Of a stretch of 48,087 nt of DNA, positions 22,801-33,551 are shown piece by piece. Source of the DNA: Acanthaster planci (taxonomy: Eukaryota; Echinodermata; Asteroidea; Valvatida; Acanthasteridae). The position numbers and the translations under genes were made by a program. Location of the stretch: NCBI RefSeq assembly GCF_001949145.1, contig NW_019091705.1, forward strand, positions 254,141-302,227. Direction: 5' to 3'. Under the pieces are notes generated by a model, which was not told the origin of the DNA, did not search any database, and worked only from the letters and a program-made list of their open reading frames with translations. The number at the start of each line of letters is the position of its first letter. Within the stretch, counting starts at the first letter, position 1.

Positions 22801-23169
22801 AAAACTTCCTAATGTGTTAGGGTAAAGTTCATCATTTCCTAGTTTCCTAAAAGTATAAAAGCACTCTGCATTCCACACAATCTAGGCTGGCTGGGTTCTT
22901 TCTCAATTCAAGTCCTTTGTTTCGACTTAAACTGGATGCAGTGCATGAATTCAAGTGAAGGATTTATAAATTTGATTTAATTTCACTACCGGATTTAAAG
23001 TGTCTACTTGTGAGTTTAAAATATATAAAAGTATCAGTGTACATCTACCGAATTGTACATGTACTTTTAATGTTAACAGGTACACATGTACATGTGTTTC
23101 AATGACGTAAGAAGTGTTGGTTACTATGCAGTGAAACCAGTAACAAAATTTTCTTAGATACGTCGCGGG

Positions 23170-23233
23170 AACGTGCTCATTTATCTGGCGCGTTCTTCCG
23201 GAAATCCGAGCACGCGGGATAAATGAGCCCGTT
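23170..23233. repeat. inverted repeat hairpin
   Basis: Arms of about 21-23 nt (23170-23192 and 23213-23233) pair GCTCATTTATC with GATAAATGAGC plus CGCG inner ends, with a roughly 20-nt loop. GC-rich compared with its flanks. Could be a tiny MITE or a chance dyad. Confidence 0.55.
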
Positions 23234-23271
23234 ATAGGTACCCGACCCCCTTGCAACACTCAAAACGGACA

Positions 23272-23485
23272 GCAAAGTGGAAATGGGACGAAATGGAGAT
23301 GGGGCAAAGTGGAGATGGGGTGAAGTGGAGATGGGGCGAAGTGGAGATGGGGCGAAGTGGAGATGGGGTGAAGTGGAGATGGGGCGAAGTGGAGATGGGG
23401 TGAAGTGGAGATGGGATGAAGTGGCTCGGGGCGAAGGGGCTAGGGGCGAAGTGGTTAGGGGCGAGGTGGAAATGGGGTGAAATGA
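23272..23485 (+). repeat. 16-bp G-rich minisatellite
   Basis: About 13 tandem units of GAAGTGGAGATGGGGC with C/T variation at one position (GGGGCG or GGGGTG) and three diverged units at the 3' end. Because 16 is not a multiple of 3, one frame gives a 16-residue period (WRWGEVEMGRSGDGAK); that ORF is a repeat translation. The strand is guanine-rich, with GGGG runs every 16 bp. Confidence 0.95.
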
Positions 23486-24088
23486 CTGTAAACCCCTACA
23501 TGCAGGCTAGGATTTGCTTCTTCCATGAGGCCACCTACCTGTACCACCTGTGCTTACTGAGCAGTTGTCGTTCGCTAAATGTGCATATGAAAATTGTGTT
23601 TTTAACTTGTTTTCAAAGACGAATGCTCAAGGTCTGAATGGCAATTATTTTGAAAAGTCATGGCAGTGGATAGAAACAGCCATGACAGCCCACTAAACCT
23701 AAACTTTGACCAAACGTTAAAGCTCCTGTTTGAAAGGTAAGCGTGGTAATTGGACAACGGCAGACCGATTGGTGACACTAGGGGTCCTGACAATGCGACT
23801 GTTTACGAACTCGACTTTGGCTACTTGGAGTTCGAGATCTTAAAGTCTCTAGGCCAACACTACTATTAGTTTAGGGCCTACCCCATCATTACTCCTCTGT
23901 GCATGGAGGTACCTCCATCCTCCGTGTGAAGTTAGAGCCAGTATAGTTTCATTCTGATTGAACTTGATAGGCGTGTTGCTCCAAAACTTACACTTTTGCA
24001 GTTGCACACAGCTGTCCAGTCAAATTTTCCTGTGAGAACAAACTTGAGTAGCCTACACGTAACGTTACATGTAGGTTATCATGCCTAG

Positions 24089-24273
24089 TACAGTCGAACC
24101 TCAATAAGAAGAGCTCTGTTAATATGAAGGTTCCTGTTATAACAAGGAAAGGTTCAGGTCTCAAGTCTGTTTTCCATTGTTTTCCACTCCTGATAATACA
24201 GGGTTCCTGTTATAACAAGGTACATGTAATTTGTAAAGTCCCAAGGACCTCTTATTAACGAGGTGCAACTGTA
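24089..24273. mobile_element. pogo/Tc1-mariner-type MITE with TA target duplication
   Basis: The element runs 24091-24271 between TA dinucleotides (24089-24090 and 24272-24273). The left end is CAGTCGAACCTCAATAAGAA; the right end, reversed, is CAGTTGCACCTCGTTAATAA. The interior has TTCCTGTTATAACAAGG twice. CAGTCGAACCTC with TTATAACGAGG-like interiors is typical of pogo/Tigger-group miniature elements. No transposase remains. Confidence 0.85.
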
Positions 24274-24589
24274 TAGGTCTACCTTACCGTCATCGTTTTT
24301 TGCTAGGATAATGGGAACATTTCTTGAAAATGTGAACAAAAAAGAATTAAAAAAAAAACACAGACATTCTGTATTTTTTTTGATAAGAGAGAAATCAATG
24401 GTTGCAGTTGGTTGTTTTCAGTGTACTTAAACATGTACAGCTGGTGTCACTCAAGCTGAAAAACTGTGTCTTGAAGGGAAGAACTGGGTTCAATACAGTA
24501 ATTAGTTCCTTGGGGTGGTGAGAAATTGCAAGTATTCGGCTTAGTGCCATAATAGTACTCAGTATACCTAATTATGCCATGTTGGTGTT

Positions 24590-24834
24590 GTACTCGTATA
24601 GGGCAGTGCGGACATCTGGGATTCTTGCAAAATGGCAGGTACCGAGCTGGTGAAAACAGCAACCTTACTGACGTGTGCACATACCAGCCCGTCCAAGGAT
24701 CAGGTTACACAATGTTTTTTGAACAGTATGTACATGTATGCTTGCGTGCTTGTTGCAGTTGTTTCATCAGCGCGGTGTGATTGCTACTTGCAATTTTGTG
24801 AAACTCCCAGATGTCCGTGCTGCCCCATACGCAC
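24590..24834. mobile_element. foldback element, about 50-bp arms
   Basis: Arms 24590-24640 and 24784-24834 are inverted copies sharing GCGGACATCTGGGA/GCACGGACATCTGGGA, with flanking GTA-rich and CAAAAT blocks. Because of this, ORFs on opposite strands both read R-C-P-x-C-P-I-R. Those ORFs are not genes. No target-site duplication identified. Confidence 0.75.
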
Positions 24835-24961
24835 ATCTCTGATAACATGTACAGGACTACAGGTACACAGTATTGTTGTTTTCATGTGTCCAAACTTAGG
24901 TTTGTTGGGCATGCAGGCTTCAGTAAATATATTTTTTTCGCACGCATGTAGCAGAGCCTGA

Positions 24962-26599
24962 AAGTTGACCCCTCATGGCACACTTCTGGACCCTTGGGAT
25001 AGGAAAAATAATATGCAAAGATTTTAGAATTTGTCATATTTTTTCGTTATGTTACTTCTTAAAAAATCCAACTTGGAAAAAGGGGTTTGAAAATATTTGT
25101 TAGTATATCAATTTATAGAAACTGAAAAATTACCTGATCTAAAAGAGAAATATCCTGCCAAAAATTGACCCATAACTTCCGAAAATCTAAAATACATGTA
25201 CATGTAGAACAGTGCAATGCGGCAGTCTCGTATGCAGATGAACATTCACGATTTGAAATTTTATAGAAGTCTGTGGGTAAAAGCCGAAATAAAAACAGAT
25301 CAAAATATTTTACGTACTTTTATAATTTATATTTTTAAGGTAATAAACATAAAGCAGTATTCTTCTTTTACAAAAGATTGTAATATTTTATCTAACTTTT
25401 GCTGACAACAACTGCGTTTGTCAACTCAATAGAATCTGAACCCATCGACTGCAGGAAGGTAAATCTTTGCAGTGTTGTACAATCTCATTTTCACGAAAGT
25501 ACGGCGAATGGAAACAAATGTGCTTGAACAAGGAGACCTAGGTACGATATCGCTGGACGTGAAAGGTCGTTAAGAAAATTTGTGACTTTTTGTGACTCCA
25601 GGTGACTTTTCCAAAATATTACTTAAGGAAGACAAAGGTAAAATTCCAACATGAGTGTTTCATGGAATGGTTTCAGTAAGGAATTATTCTTCCAAAAATT
25701 ATCGAACATGATAGGACAGCCCAATGTAAAATCCCCATAGGCAGACCGCGTAAGAGTTCCTGAAGCTCGCTGCGTGACCTCATACTTTCAGGCTCTATGC
25801 ATGCTGATTGGACGAACGAAGAGCTTTACACATATATAGTAAACAGTGCTGGCTGCACTGAACATGTGAATAACAAGAGACCAATCAAAGTGCTTGATTT
25901 TGCCTAGGCAGGTTTCATTGTGTATCCAAGTAACTGTAATTGTGTGGGGATCCAATCATGTAGCTTCCTTTTTCCTATGCAGGCATAGCTCAGATTTGTT
26001 AATCTACGTTTGAGGCCTGGAACAGGCTAGGGGTTGTCAAGTCAATGATGTCACCGCTATAAATACATGTAGGTTCTCCAAGGAAAGCCCTTTCCAACAG
26101 TACCGAACTTCACACAGGGGCAACAGTAAAAACTGCCCAAAAATGCACTCGGAATATAGACAAAGTGTTGTGTAAATGGTAAACACTAATTTTTAGAAAA
26201 GATTGAAACAAACTCACTTCAGGCATCCTCTTTTTTATCACTTTTGTTTGATTTTTTTCGCCGATTGGGGGTGCACTTCAGCTCAGGGCGGATACTTCTA
26301 TTCAGTTTTGACTGATTTTGTGTGCCATTGTATCCCTGATGTTGATAAATGAGTGACCTCTGCCACTTAGCAAAAACATATATGTATAACTCTCTGTTTA
26401 CATAGCGGACGTGCTATTGCTGTAAATGGCCAGGTAGATGTGACCTACTGAGGCTAAATAAGGAACGATACCAAAACCTTGTTTTGAATAATAGCCGACT
26501 GAAGTTGGATATACGTGAAAAATCGTGTCAAATTGATTGTCTGATTTTCAGATTTTTAGGTAGGTAACTTTCCTGGTAAAGTGTCTTGAAAGAAAGACA
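24962..26599. other. no recognisable gene
   Basis: AT-rich with short ORFs only. Around 25800-25900 two CCAAT-type boxes (GATTGGACG and CCAATCAAAG) flank a TATATA stretch, a weak promoter-like arrangement without a recognisable downstream ORF. Confidence 0.4.
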
Positions 26600-27120
26600 G
26601 ACTGTTTAGCCTGTGTGGCTCTATTTAGCCTGTNGCACTGTTTAGCCTGTGTGCCACTATTCAGCCTGTGTGCCACTATTTAGCCTGTGTGGCACTGTTT
26701 AACCTGTATGGCACTGTTTAGCCTGTGTGGCACTCTTAGCCTGTGTGGCACTGTTGAGCCTGTGTGGCATTGTTTAGCCTGTGTGGCACTGTTTAGCCTG
26801 TGTGGGGCACTTTTTAGCCTGTGTGCCACTATTCAGCCTCTGTGCCACTATTTAGCCTGTGTGGCACTGTTTAGCCTGTGTGGCACTGTTGAGCCTGTGT
26901 GCCACTATTCAGCCTCTGTGCCACTATTGAGTCTGTGTGGCACTGTTGAGCCTGTGTGGCACTGTTTAGCCTGTGTGGCTCTGTTTAGCCTGTGTGGCAC
27001 TATTTAGCCTCTGTGCCACTATTCAGCCTCTGTGCCACTATTTAGCCTGTGTGGCACTGTTGAGCCTGTGTGGCACTATTTAGCCTCTGTGCCACTATGT
27101 AGCCTGTGTGGCACTATTGA
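26600..27120 (+). repeat. 19-bp minisatellite, about 27 units
   Basis: Units of TTTAGCCTGTGTGGCACTG in tandem, with two main variants: TGTGGCACTGTT and TGTGCCACTATT. The variants are interspersed, and blocks recur (for example GTGCCACTATTCAGCCTCTG), implying later duplication of multi-unit blocks. One undetermined base is at 26634. Since 19 is not a multiple of 3, the 106-codon ORF has a 19-residue period (CGTVEPVWHCLACVALFSL) and is not a gene. Confidence 0.97.
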
Positions 27121-28084
27121 TTTACCCTTACTATCCGGTGAATATTTCCTTTTGAACTTGGAAGTAGCTTTAGTGGCTTTCTTAGTAATTATGCTGCTCT
27201 TAATTTCTTCTAATGTGTTGTAATTGTGGAATATTTCGCTGTTGAAGCTAACTGACTTGATTTTGCAGTACAGTTCTATTTTCTTGTGATTGTAACTTCA
27301 AAGCATAGGGTTTGGTGTTATTGGTATGTAATGTAGATCCCTTTTAATAAAACTTTAAAGCAATTCTCTGATGTCGGCTTTTTATGAATATCCACATTTG
27401 AGGAATTGTACAAAACTATGAATGAGAGAACCTTGGGACTGTAAATAGATAAATCATTTTCTTAAGATAAATTTGTGTGTTTGGCTTTGCACTGATTTAG
27501 TTCTCACAGTACGCGCACTACAGGTACATGCCTCTTCGACTAATAGGGTGTCACAATTTCCCAAATGCACACGTGTGTCAAGGTGAAGAATGTGGGAGTG
27601 CAGTGCCACTGAAGTTATTACATCTAATTGAATAAGTCTATTCCTTCAATGTACGTATACTGTAGTTTAAATAAATAAAGGCTCTGCAACATTTTTGAAC
27701 TGGGAAAATGCAACTTATAAATTATCATTGTTACTTAGGCCTATAACTTGTTAAATCAACAAAAGGACAATTTGTGAGGGATCACTTAAAAGTTAAGTTT
27801 TGGCATTAATATATATGAGGAGTTTTCTCTTTTTTGTCATCTTAAAGGAGTGCCAGCTAGAACAGTGTGTCACATGTATGATACCTTCATTGAGAAATTT
27901 CCATGCCACATCACATAATGCATATTTTATTGCAGTTTGTGATCTTTAAAAAAAATTGTCAAAGCGTTACAAATTTACAGGGTTGGCAAATTGTTATTAA
28001 TTTTTTTAATGAGATTTTTAAAATTCAAAACAGTTTTTTAAAAATTTAAATCAATTTTTTTATTTTATGAAAATGTCCTCTGAC
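27121..28084. other. no gene; two polyadenylation-type signals
   Basis: AT-rich sequence with AATAAA near 27346 and 27668. No coding region on the plus strand ends before them. The last 150 bp are A/T homopolymer-rich. Confidence 0.4.
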
Positions 28085-28848
28085 TTCTGTCTCAACCCCC
28101 CTTTGAGCCAGCAGGCCGTACCTCCCTCCTGCACCTCAGCATCAAATTGGCATTCTCACTGGCTGTGGTGAGTTCTCATTGGGGTTGCGAGATTAAGACT
28201 CTCTCCATAGCCGAGGGTCACATTGATAGGAGCATTTGAGGGTACGTCTCGTTCCGGAGTTAGGCCTCCTTACTAAGAATCAAACGCCTTCCTTCCATCC
28301 CCCAGATATCTTCGTTCTGGCGATCCAGTCCTTGGCGTCATCATCGTCGGATAAACTTTGGTGTCCTGTCTGCATGCTGAAATGGTACCTTGATAGGACA
28401 AAGGACACTTAAGGGCCAATTACACAACTATTCATCACTTCTACCTGACCTCACTGTCCAGCGTCCAGGGGTACAATTGCAAGATGGGTTGTTTCAGCTA
28501 TAAAATTTGGTAACGTGGAGTGGCCTTGACCAAAGTATAAGGCATATTCGTGTCCATTATGTCTGTGCCATTTCATCCTCGTGGGCCTATATCAAAGGGG
28601 TTCCCGTGATAGACATTTGTATAGCTGCTTGTTGGAAAACCCCTTCCACATTCACCTCCTGTTATCTCAGTGATGTTTACAGGGGAGCATTCACATGGAC
28701 TGGTTGTGCTCCAGACAGCATTGCAGTAGCCCAACTGCTGGCCATCCTTTGCTTATTCAAGTGGAAACAATCGCACATTTGTCTTGGCAAGTTAGTTTGT
28801 GCTCTCCTCATAATGATGTGTCATTTGCTATGTCTCGCATATAGTTAA
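28085..28848 (+). pseudogene. tyrosine recombinase of a DIRS/Ngaro-like retroelement, decayed
   Basis: Recombinase blocks appear in order but in shifting frames. Near 28125: LLHLSIKLAFSLAVVSS then KTLSIAEGHI, the region of the first catalytic Arg, here lost. Near 28310-28400: PPDIFVLAIQSL, then DKLWCPVCMLKWYLDRT. The last open piece (28507-28848, no ATG) has HYVCAISSSWAYIKGVPV, then AACWKTPSTFTSCYLSDV. The HxxR box is HYVC: its Arg is Cys (TGT at 28564-28566, one C-to-T step from CGT). The nucleophile Tyr is present (TAT, 28663-28665). The S-W-A-x-x-K-G-V and A-C-W-K-x-P-x-T-F-x-x-x-Y-L signatures are those of retroelement recombinases. Several frameshifts and the missing arginines make it inactive. 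A related copy lies at 42287-42568. Confidence 0.82.
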
Positions 28849-28974
28849 TACTTGTATTAACCTGCTTGCTTCCTCAGTGGTACATAGATGTGGTTAGTGT
28901 GTCCTCACCTTCCCACTGTCCACAGGTTCGGTGCTATTCTGCATATGTATTGGTAATTTGTGTAGGTTGCAGGC

Positions 28975-29259
28975 AGTAGACTTCCCCCCCACCTAACATA
29001 GGTTGAGTTTACTACTGCATACCTACCGGATTACAAATCTCCTTTTCTCCTCTCCACACGGCTTTGGTGCACTTCGTGCATTGAAAAAGAGAATGAACGA
29101 ACATGGCCGATGCCTTCGTGGGGGGCGAGTGAGTGAGGGTGCATTATTAGTGATCGAGAATTTAGCGAATGGAAGTAATGGACTAGGAAATAATGCATAT
29201 GTCTAGTAGGTATGCAGTAGTAGACTCAACACACATTATTAGGTGGGGGGAGACTTCTG
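28975..29259. mobile_element. foldback element with about 55-bp arms
   Basis: Arms 28975-29029 and 29203-29259 are inverted copies containing CCCCCCACCTAA and GAGT-TACTACTGCATACCTA (one mismatch in the hyphenated base). The interior is about 170 bp. It begins 127 bp after the recombinase pseudogene ends; it may be that element's terminal structure or an independent MITE. Confidence 0.75.
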
Positions 29260-29783
29260 AGTGTTAGGACTGTGGCGAGTACGGACATTACATCAAGCGC
29301 ACTAATGACCTCGCACAGTCTCATGGTAAACAGGAATAAAATTTGGTTTGCGTAAACACAAGTCTATTGAAAACACAAGATGGCCCGATAGCTCTTAAAA
29401 AGGGTGCAACAAGGGTTTAAGAGCATGAGACTATTCTTTTTGGTGCTGCCTGACAATGATCGTAATGTCTATGCTGTTTTATGTTTATTACATTGCGCAT
29501 GCATCAGGCCCACCAATGGCGAAGCTTGCACTGCATCTTGGATTGAGCGAGAAATTGGAATTTTTTGGAGGAGTACTTGCTCTTATGCTTACATCCTTTT
29601 TAAGAGCTACAGTATAGGCTACTCAAGTTTGCTCTCACAGGAAAATTTGATTGAATAGTTTTGTGCAAAGCTTCAGATTATTAACCTTCATGTATCAAAT
29701 GTGATTTTAAAAACCCATAGCATTATGACTAAATGTAAACTGTATTGGCTCGATGTCACATGGAATGACAGAGTAGTGACTTT
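29260..29783. other. no recognisable gene
   Basis: An 84-codon frame at 29404-29658 does not match anything I know. No structured repeat seen. Confidence 0.4.
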
Positions 29784-30002
29784 GAGTTGTCGAAGTAGAC
29801 CTTGGCCAACTCAACCGTTGAGACAACTCAACTGATAAGACAACTCGACCATTTAAGTTATTTGTTAAGACAAGTTGTCCGTTTAGGCAAGTTGTCTGCT
29901 CAGCCACGTGGTCTGCTGAGACGTGTGAAATATGTCAAATTTAAACTGTTTAGTACTTGTTTCATACTAGGCCTATAGGCTTTTGAAACTGTGTGCATAG
30001 TC

Positions 30003-30185
30003 ATGTCAAAAGTCCAAGGTGAAAACCAAACTGGTGTCCAGAATAGGGCAGATGATGGGCCGGGGCATTACCAGAGAGGAGATGATGCTGCGCCATCCGT
30101 CTCTATGAAAGCTACATGTATGCCACCCCATGCTCAGAGTAGAGTTGCAAGGTCACTCAATGCACACAGTGCAAAATGCATAGAA
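30003..30185 (+). CDS. unrecognised small ORF, doubtful
   Basis: An ATG at 30003 opens 60 codons starting MSKVQGENQTGVQNRADDGP, with an unusually polar composition for this AT-rich region, ending at TAG 30186-30188. I recognise no domain. It lies inside the foldback element and could be a first coding exon, a captured fragment or chance. Confidence 0.2.
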
Positions 30186-30459
30186 TAGTTGAAATCCTAG
30201 AGCTATATATAAAAATAAGCTCTGTGGTAAATTCAAGAATTTTTTGCTTTCTGAAAGTCAAATTCTGCTTCATTCTGCTTTCTAAATTTTGTGTACAAAA
30301 ACTGTATGTGACTGTACATATGTACTGTAGGCCTACATTTAGCGTACATCTACAGGTACTGGTATCTTTGGCAAAATGATACATATACGTGTAGGGCCTA
30401 CATGCACCGTGTCATTGTGATCTTGGACTGGTCTCGGTCCCTATTGATTTATTCATAAG

Positions 30460-30598
30460 CTGGGGACGTCTGGGCACTATGTAGGAACAGGGACCTGTGT
30501 GATCTCTGTGGTGCGGAGCCAGAGAAACTCAATACCAAATTCTGCGATATCGCAAAGGAAAAACAGGAGGGGAAACGCTACCATATGTTACTTTCAAA
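30460..30598 (+). other. exon-like open segment with splice-like borders
   Basis: Preceded by TTGATTTATTCATAAG (acceptor-like) and followed by TCAAA|GTGAGT (donor-like). One frame is open throughout and reads RNRDLCDLCGAEPEKLNTKF followed by CDIAKEKQEGKRYHMLLSK, which looks more protein-like than its neighbourhood. No family recognised. It may be a host exon, or a gene fragment carried in the foldback element. Confidence 0.25.
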
Positions 30599-31049
30599 GT
30601 GAGTTAAACATTGAAAATGAGTTTTCATTCCTAATTTGGGTACATACATGTACTTTTTGATTAATTGTGCAGAAAAAATCAAAAATATATATTTGTTTTA
30701 TTTATTTATTTTTTTTTACTGAGAATTGCGTTTTTTGCTTTCTACCCCCAAATCCGCAATTTTTGTGGATTTTTCACAAAGCGGAAAATTCTTGACTTTA
30801 CTCTATGGTTGAAATACTTGTACCTGGCCGCGTATTTTAATTTTGTTATGTACTCGTAGACATCTCACATGGTCTAGTTGTTGAAGCCAAGTTGTCCCAC
30901 TGGTTGAGTTGTCTCAACGGTCGAGTTGGCCGAAGTCAAGTTGGTAAATGGTTGAGTTATCCAACATCCTTACAGTACCCTACACAGGTTGCACTGAATT
31001 CCGAGTCAACTTAGTCCTAGGTTAACTGAATCACAGGTCAACTCGGTCT

Positions 31050-32930
31050 CTGTGATAAAATAAAATGTACATACATGTAATTGGATAGATCTCAAGCTGG
31101 GAACAGACTGTCGTTCTGTGCATCTTGCACTTAATGTTGCCAAGCGCTTGGTGCCAGCAGGGCACGCACAAATAATGCCATGCTCATCAGAATTAGTTAT
31201 TAAATTAAGTTGATTGCAAGGATTCCATAAAAAATTTTTTTTTAAGAAGTCCATCATCGAATAAAAGCAAGTAATCCATGTGCAAAGGAATAAACATTTG
31301 GCCAACTTTACCAGGGATCATTGGTCCTCAAACAATTTGATTTGGGTAACTTCTATTTGTAGTTTTGGTTTGATATATTTTTGTGAAATAACATGACATG
31401 TATTGCTTATTGACTATTAACTAATGATTATTGGTTATCTCTAATGTTACCTGATTGCTCCTGCTGCGATGGTCGGTGCCTTCATGCTTTGTTTACACCA
31501 CCAAGACCTGCACTGACAGTGCATTTTGCAGTACTTTCGCGCGTGTGTGTGAGCCAGAGTCTCATGCAGTGTGAACATGCTCGGTCACACTAGCGCCCTG
31601 TTGTGCTCTTTCTCATGTTTTTCCCTTGAAATGTTATGTTATGAAATGTTGTGTTTCAAAGATGTTTCAAAGATGAAATGTTATGATCGAATATTTTGTT
31701 CTTTGTTCTTATTCAAAAGCAATCCAAGAGGTGTAAAGAGCCGCTGTACCGGTAGATTACAGATAGTCAGTTTGGGTTGTAGATGTTGAGGTTGTTGTTC
31801 TGACATTGAACCAATCGTGATGTCTGGATATCCGGTGTAAGCCCTAATTTAGTGACTGGTACAAGTTTTAAGGAAGCATGAGAGGACACGCCTGATGTGG
31901 TCCTACAGTAGTTGTTGCTACCTGTATTAGTTGCTACATGTGCACTTATACGATACTGGTTACAAATGTGTGACATCTAGATGGGAAAAATGTAAAAAAA
32001 ACCCCAAAAAACAGGATGCCAACTGACTTTCGTACATTGTCATACATGTACATGTATGTCACCGTCAAAATCGGTCTGTAAGCACACACATGTATTTTGC
32101 CAAATAAACAGAACATTATGGTGTCTGTAAGTTCTTACTCTGGGCTTCTAATGAAGAAATATCGTGTGATAGAAATGGATTGACTCAGATTTCCTTGGAT
32201 TGCAAACTGTAAATTTTGACAGTCGCATTTGTAACAGCTGTACCAACGTGTGAAGACATGACAAAGGTTCCTTGTTCCCTGTTGTAGGAAATGTTTTATA
32301 TGCATGTTGCCCATATATACTGGGTACAAGGCTGTTTTCATGTGGTTTCAAATGTACATGTACTCTCAACACGGTACACAATGCATGCTTGTAATGCATT
32401 ATGAACAGGATGCAATTGCAATTACAGCAAGAAAAGTTAGCAAAGTTAATTTGTGGCAACAGTTGCAGATTCCTTTGGAGGTCTAAATTTACAGACGGGT
32501 TATTTTTAATTGATTGCGGCAACTGGGCAAACTTAACCTTTTGGCAGTGATAGAGCAGCATCAGCGTGCATGCTCATAACTGCTCAGGACACCACGTTAC
32601 GAACGTTACCACAAACTAAGATGACTTTATGAAATACACAGTCTGTCATTATTTAACTGCACATGTGTGTGCATACATTCAGAAGGCAAAACAACATCAA
32701 ACACAACAGAAAAAAATCAGAAATGTTTGTGATATTGGGGTGCGGGGGAGAGTACCGTTGATAGTTCACTGTTCTAGTACATCTGAAAAGTCGAGTCAAA
32801 ATTTACGAATTTCAACTTTTCAAATTTATTGGCATTCAAATTTGTTAACTAATTTTCTAAAAATTCAGAAATTATTCATTACAAAACAACTTTTTACAGT
32901 GGTTCTGGCAGAAAATGATTTTTTTGCTTG
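31050..32930. other. no recognisable gene
   Basis: Short ORFs on both strands (longest 137 codons at 32148-32561 minus, 124 codons at 32629-33003 plus) match nothing I know. TACATGTACATGTA occurs at about 32043-32056. Confidence 0.4.
31586..31608 (-). promoter_or_regulatory. CTCF-like motif
   Basis: On the minus strand it reads GCACAACAGGGCGCTAGTG, among the better fits to the CTCF core in this window. Motif match only. Confidence 0.3.
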
Positions 32931-33551
32931 GTTAGAGGAGATGGGGATTAGTTGGAACATTGGGTTAGTTGAAACATCAAAACTTTTCATAGAGCTTACT
33001 TAAATTTTATAAAATGTTGCCCTCAAGAGGTGTCCCTTAGCAACAGCAATCCACTATATTGGCTGCAGCAACATTGTAACAATAGTGTTGAAGTGGGAAA
33101 GCTAGTAAGTTTTTCACATTTTGAGTGAATTTGTCACCATTCAAATAATGTATGCTCTTACATGTATGGTGTTCATAGATAACAGGGACTAGTTTGGGGG
33201 TATTATATGATCAAGTACCAAGCTACAAAATAAGCTTAAAAAGATACGTTATTTGAGCCCCTGTTTTGTAAAGTGGGCACACAAATGTCACATGGGCCAC
33301 TGGGGCTAGTTGGAACATTTTGATCGGGGTTTGTTGGAACATCCCCAACAGAATAAATGATTGTTAATTAAATCAATGAACAAAAGTTCTACAACTTGAG
33401 AAGGATTTTCATGTCAATGTATGAAGGAACAGCCTTTTAAATGAAAGTTCTCATCTCTTTTAAAACTTTTAATGCGTGTTATAGAGACAGCTGCAGGGGA
33501 AATTGCAAACAATGAATCTAGGCCTATGTAGCCTTGAAAAATGGCACCCTA

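Larger units (their letters stand above)
29784..30943. mobile_element. foldback-type element with GTTGAGTTGTCTCAAC sub-repeats
   Basis: Arms 29784-29855 and 30873-30943 are inverted copies. Each is built from variants of a 16-17-bp word (CAACTCAACCGTTGAGA on the left, GTTGAGTTGTCTCAACGG on the right), and further diverged copies continue inward to about 29900 on the left and outward to about 31050 on the right. The total is about 1.16 kb. It encloses two unexplained open stretches (30003-30185 and 30460-30598). Terminal repeats made of short repeats are typical of Foldback-like elements. Confidence 0.7.

Noticed and set aside
23277-23480. Gly/Trp/Glu-rich 67-codon ORF
   Set aside because: Translation of the 16-bp minisatellite, with period 16 residues.
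24447-24961. Cys-rich ORFs on both strands (R-C-P-x-C-P-I-R)
   Set aside because: Both arise from the arms of a foldback element, so the shared motif is an inverted repeat, not a protein domain.
26687-27007. 106-codon Cys/Leu-rich ORF resembling a repeat protein
   Set aside because: Translation of the 19-bp minisatellite; no codon bias and every frame is equally repetitive.
32148-33003. ORFs of 124-137 codons on both strands
   Set aside because: No recognisable motif, AT-driven composition and non-ATG or poor starts.
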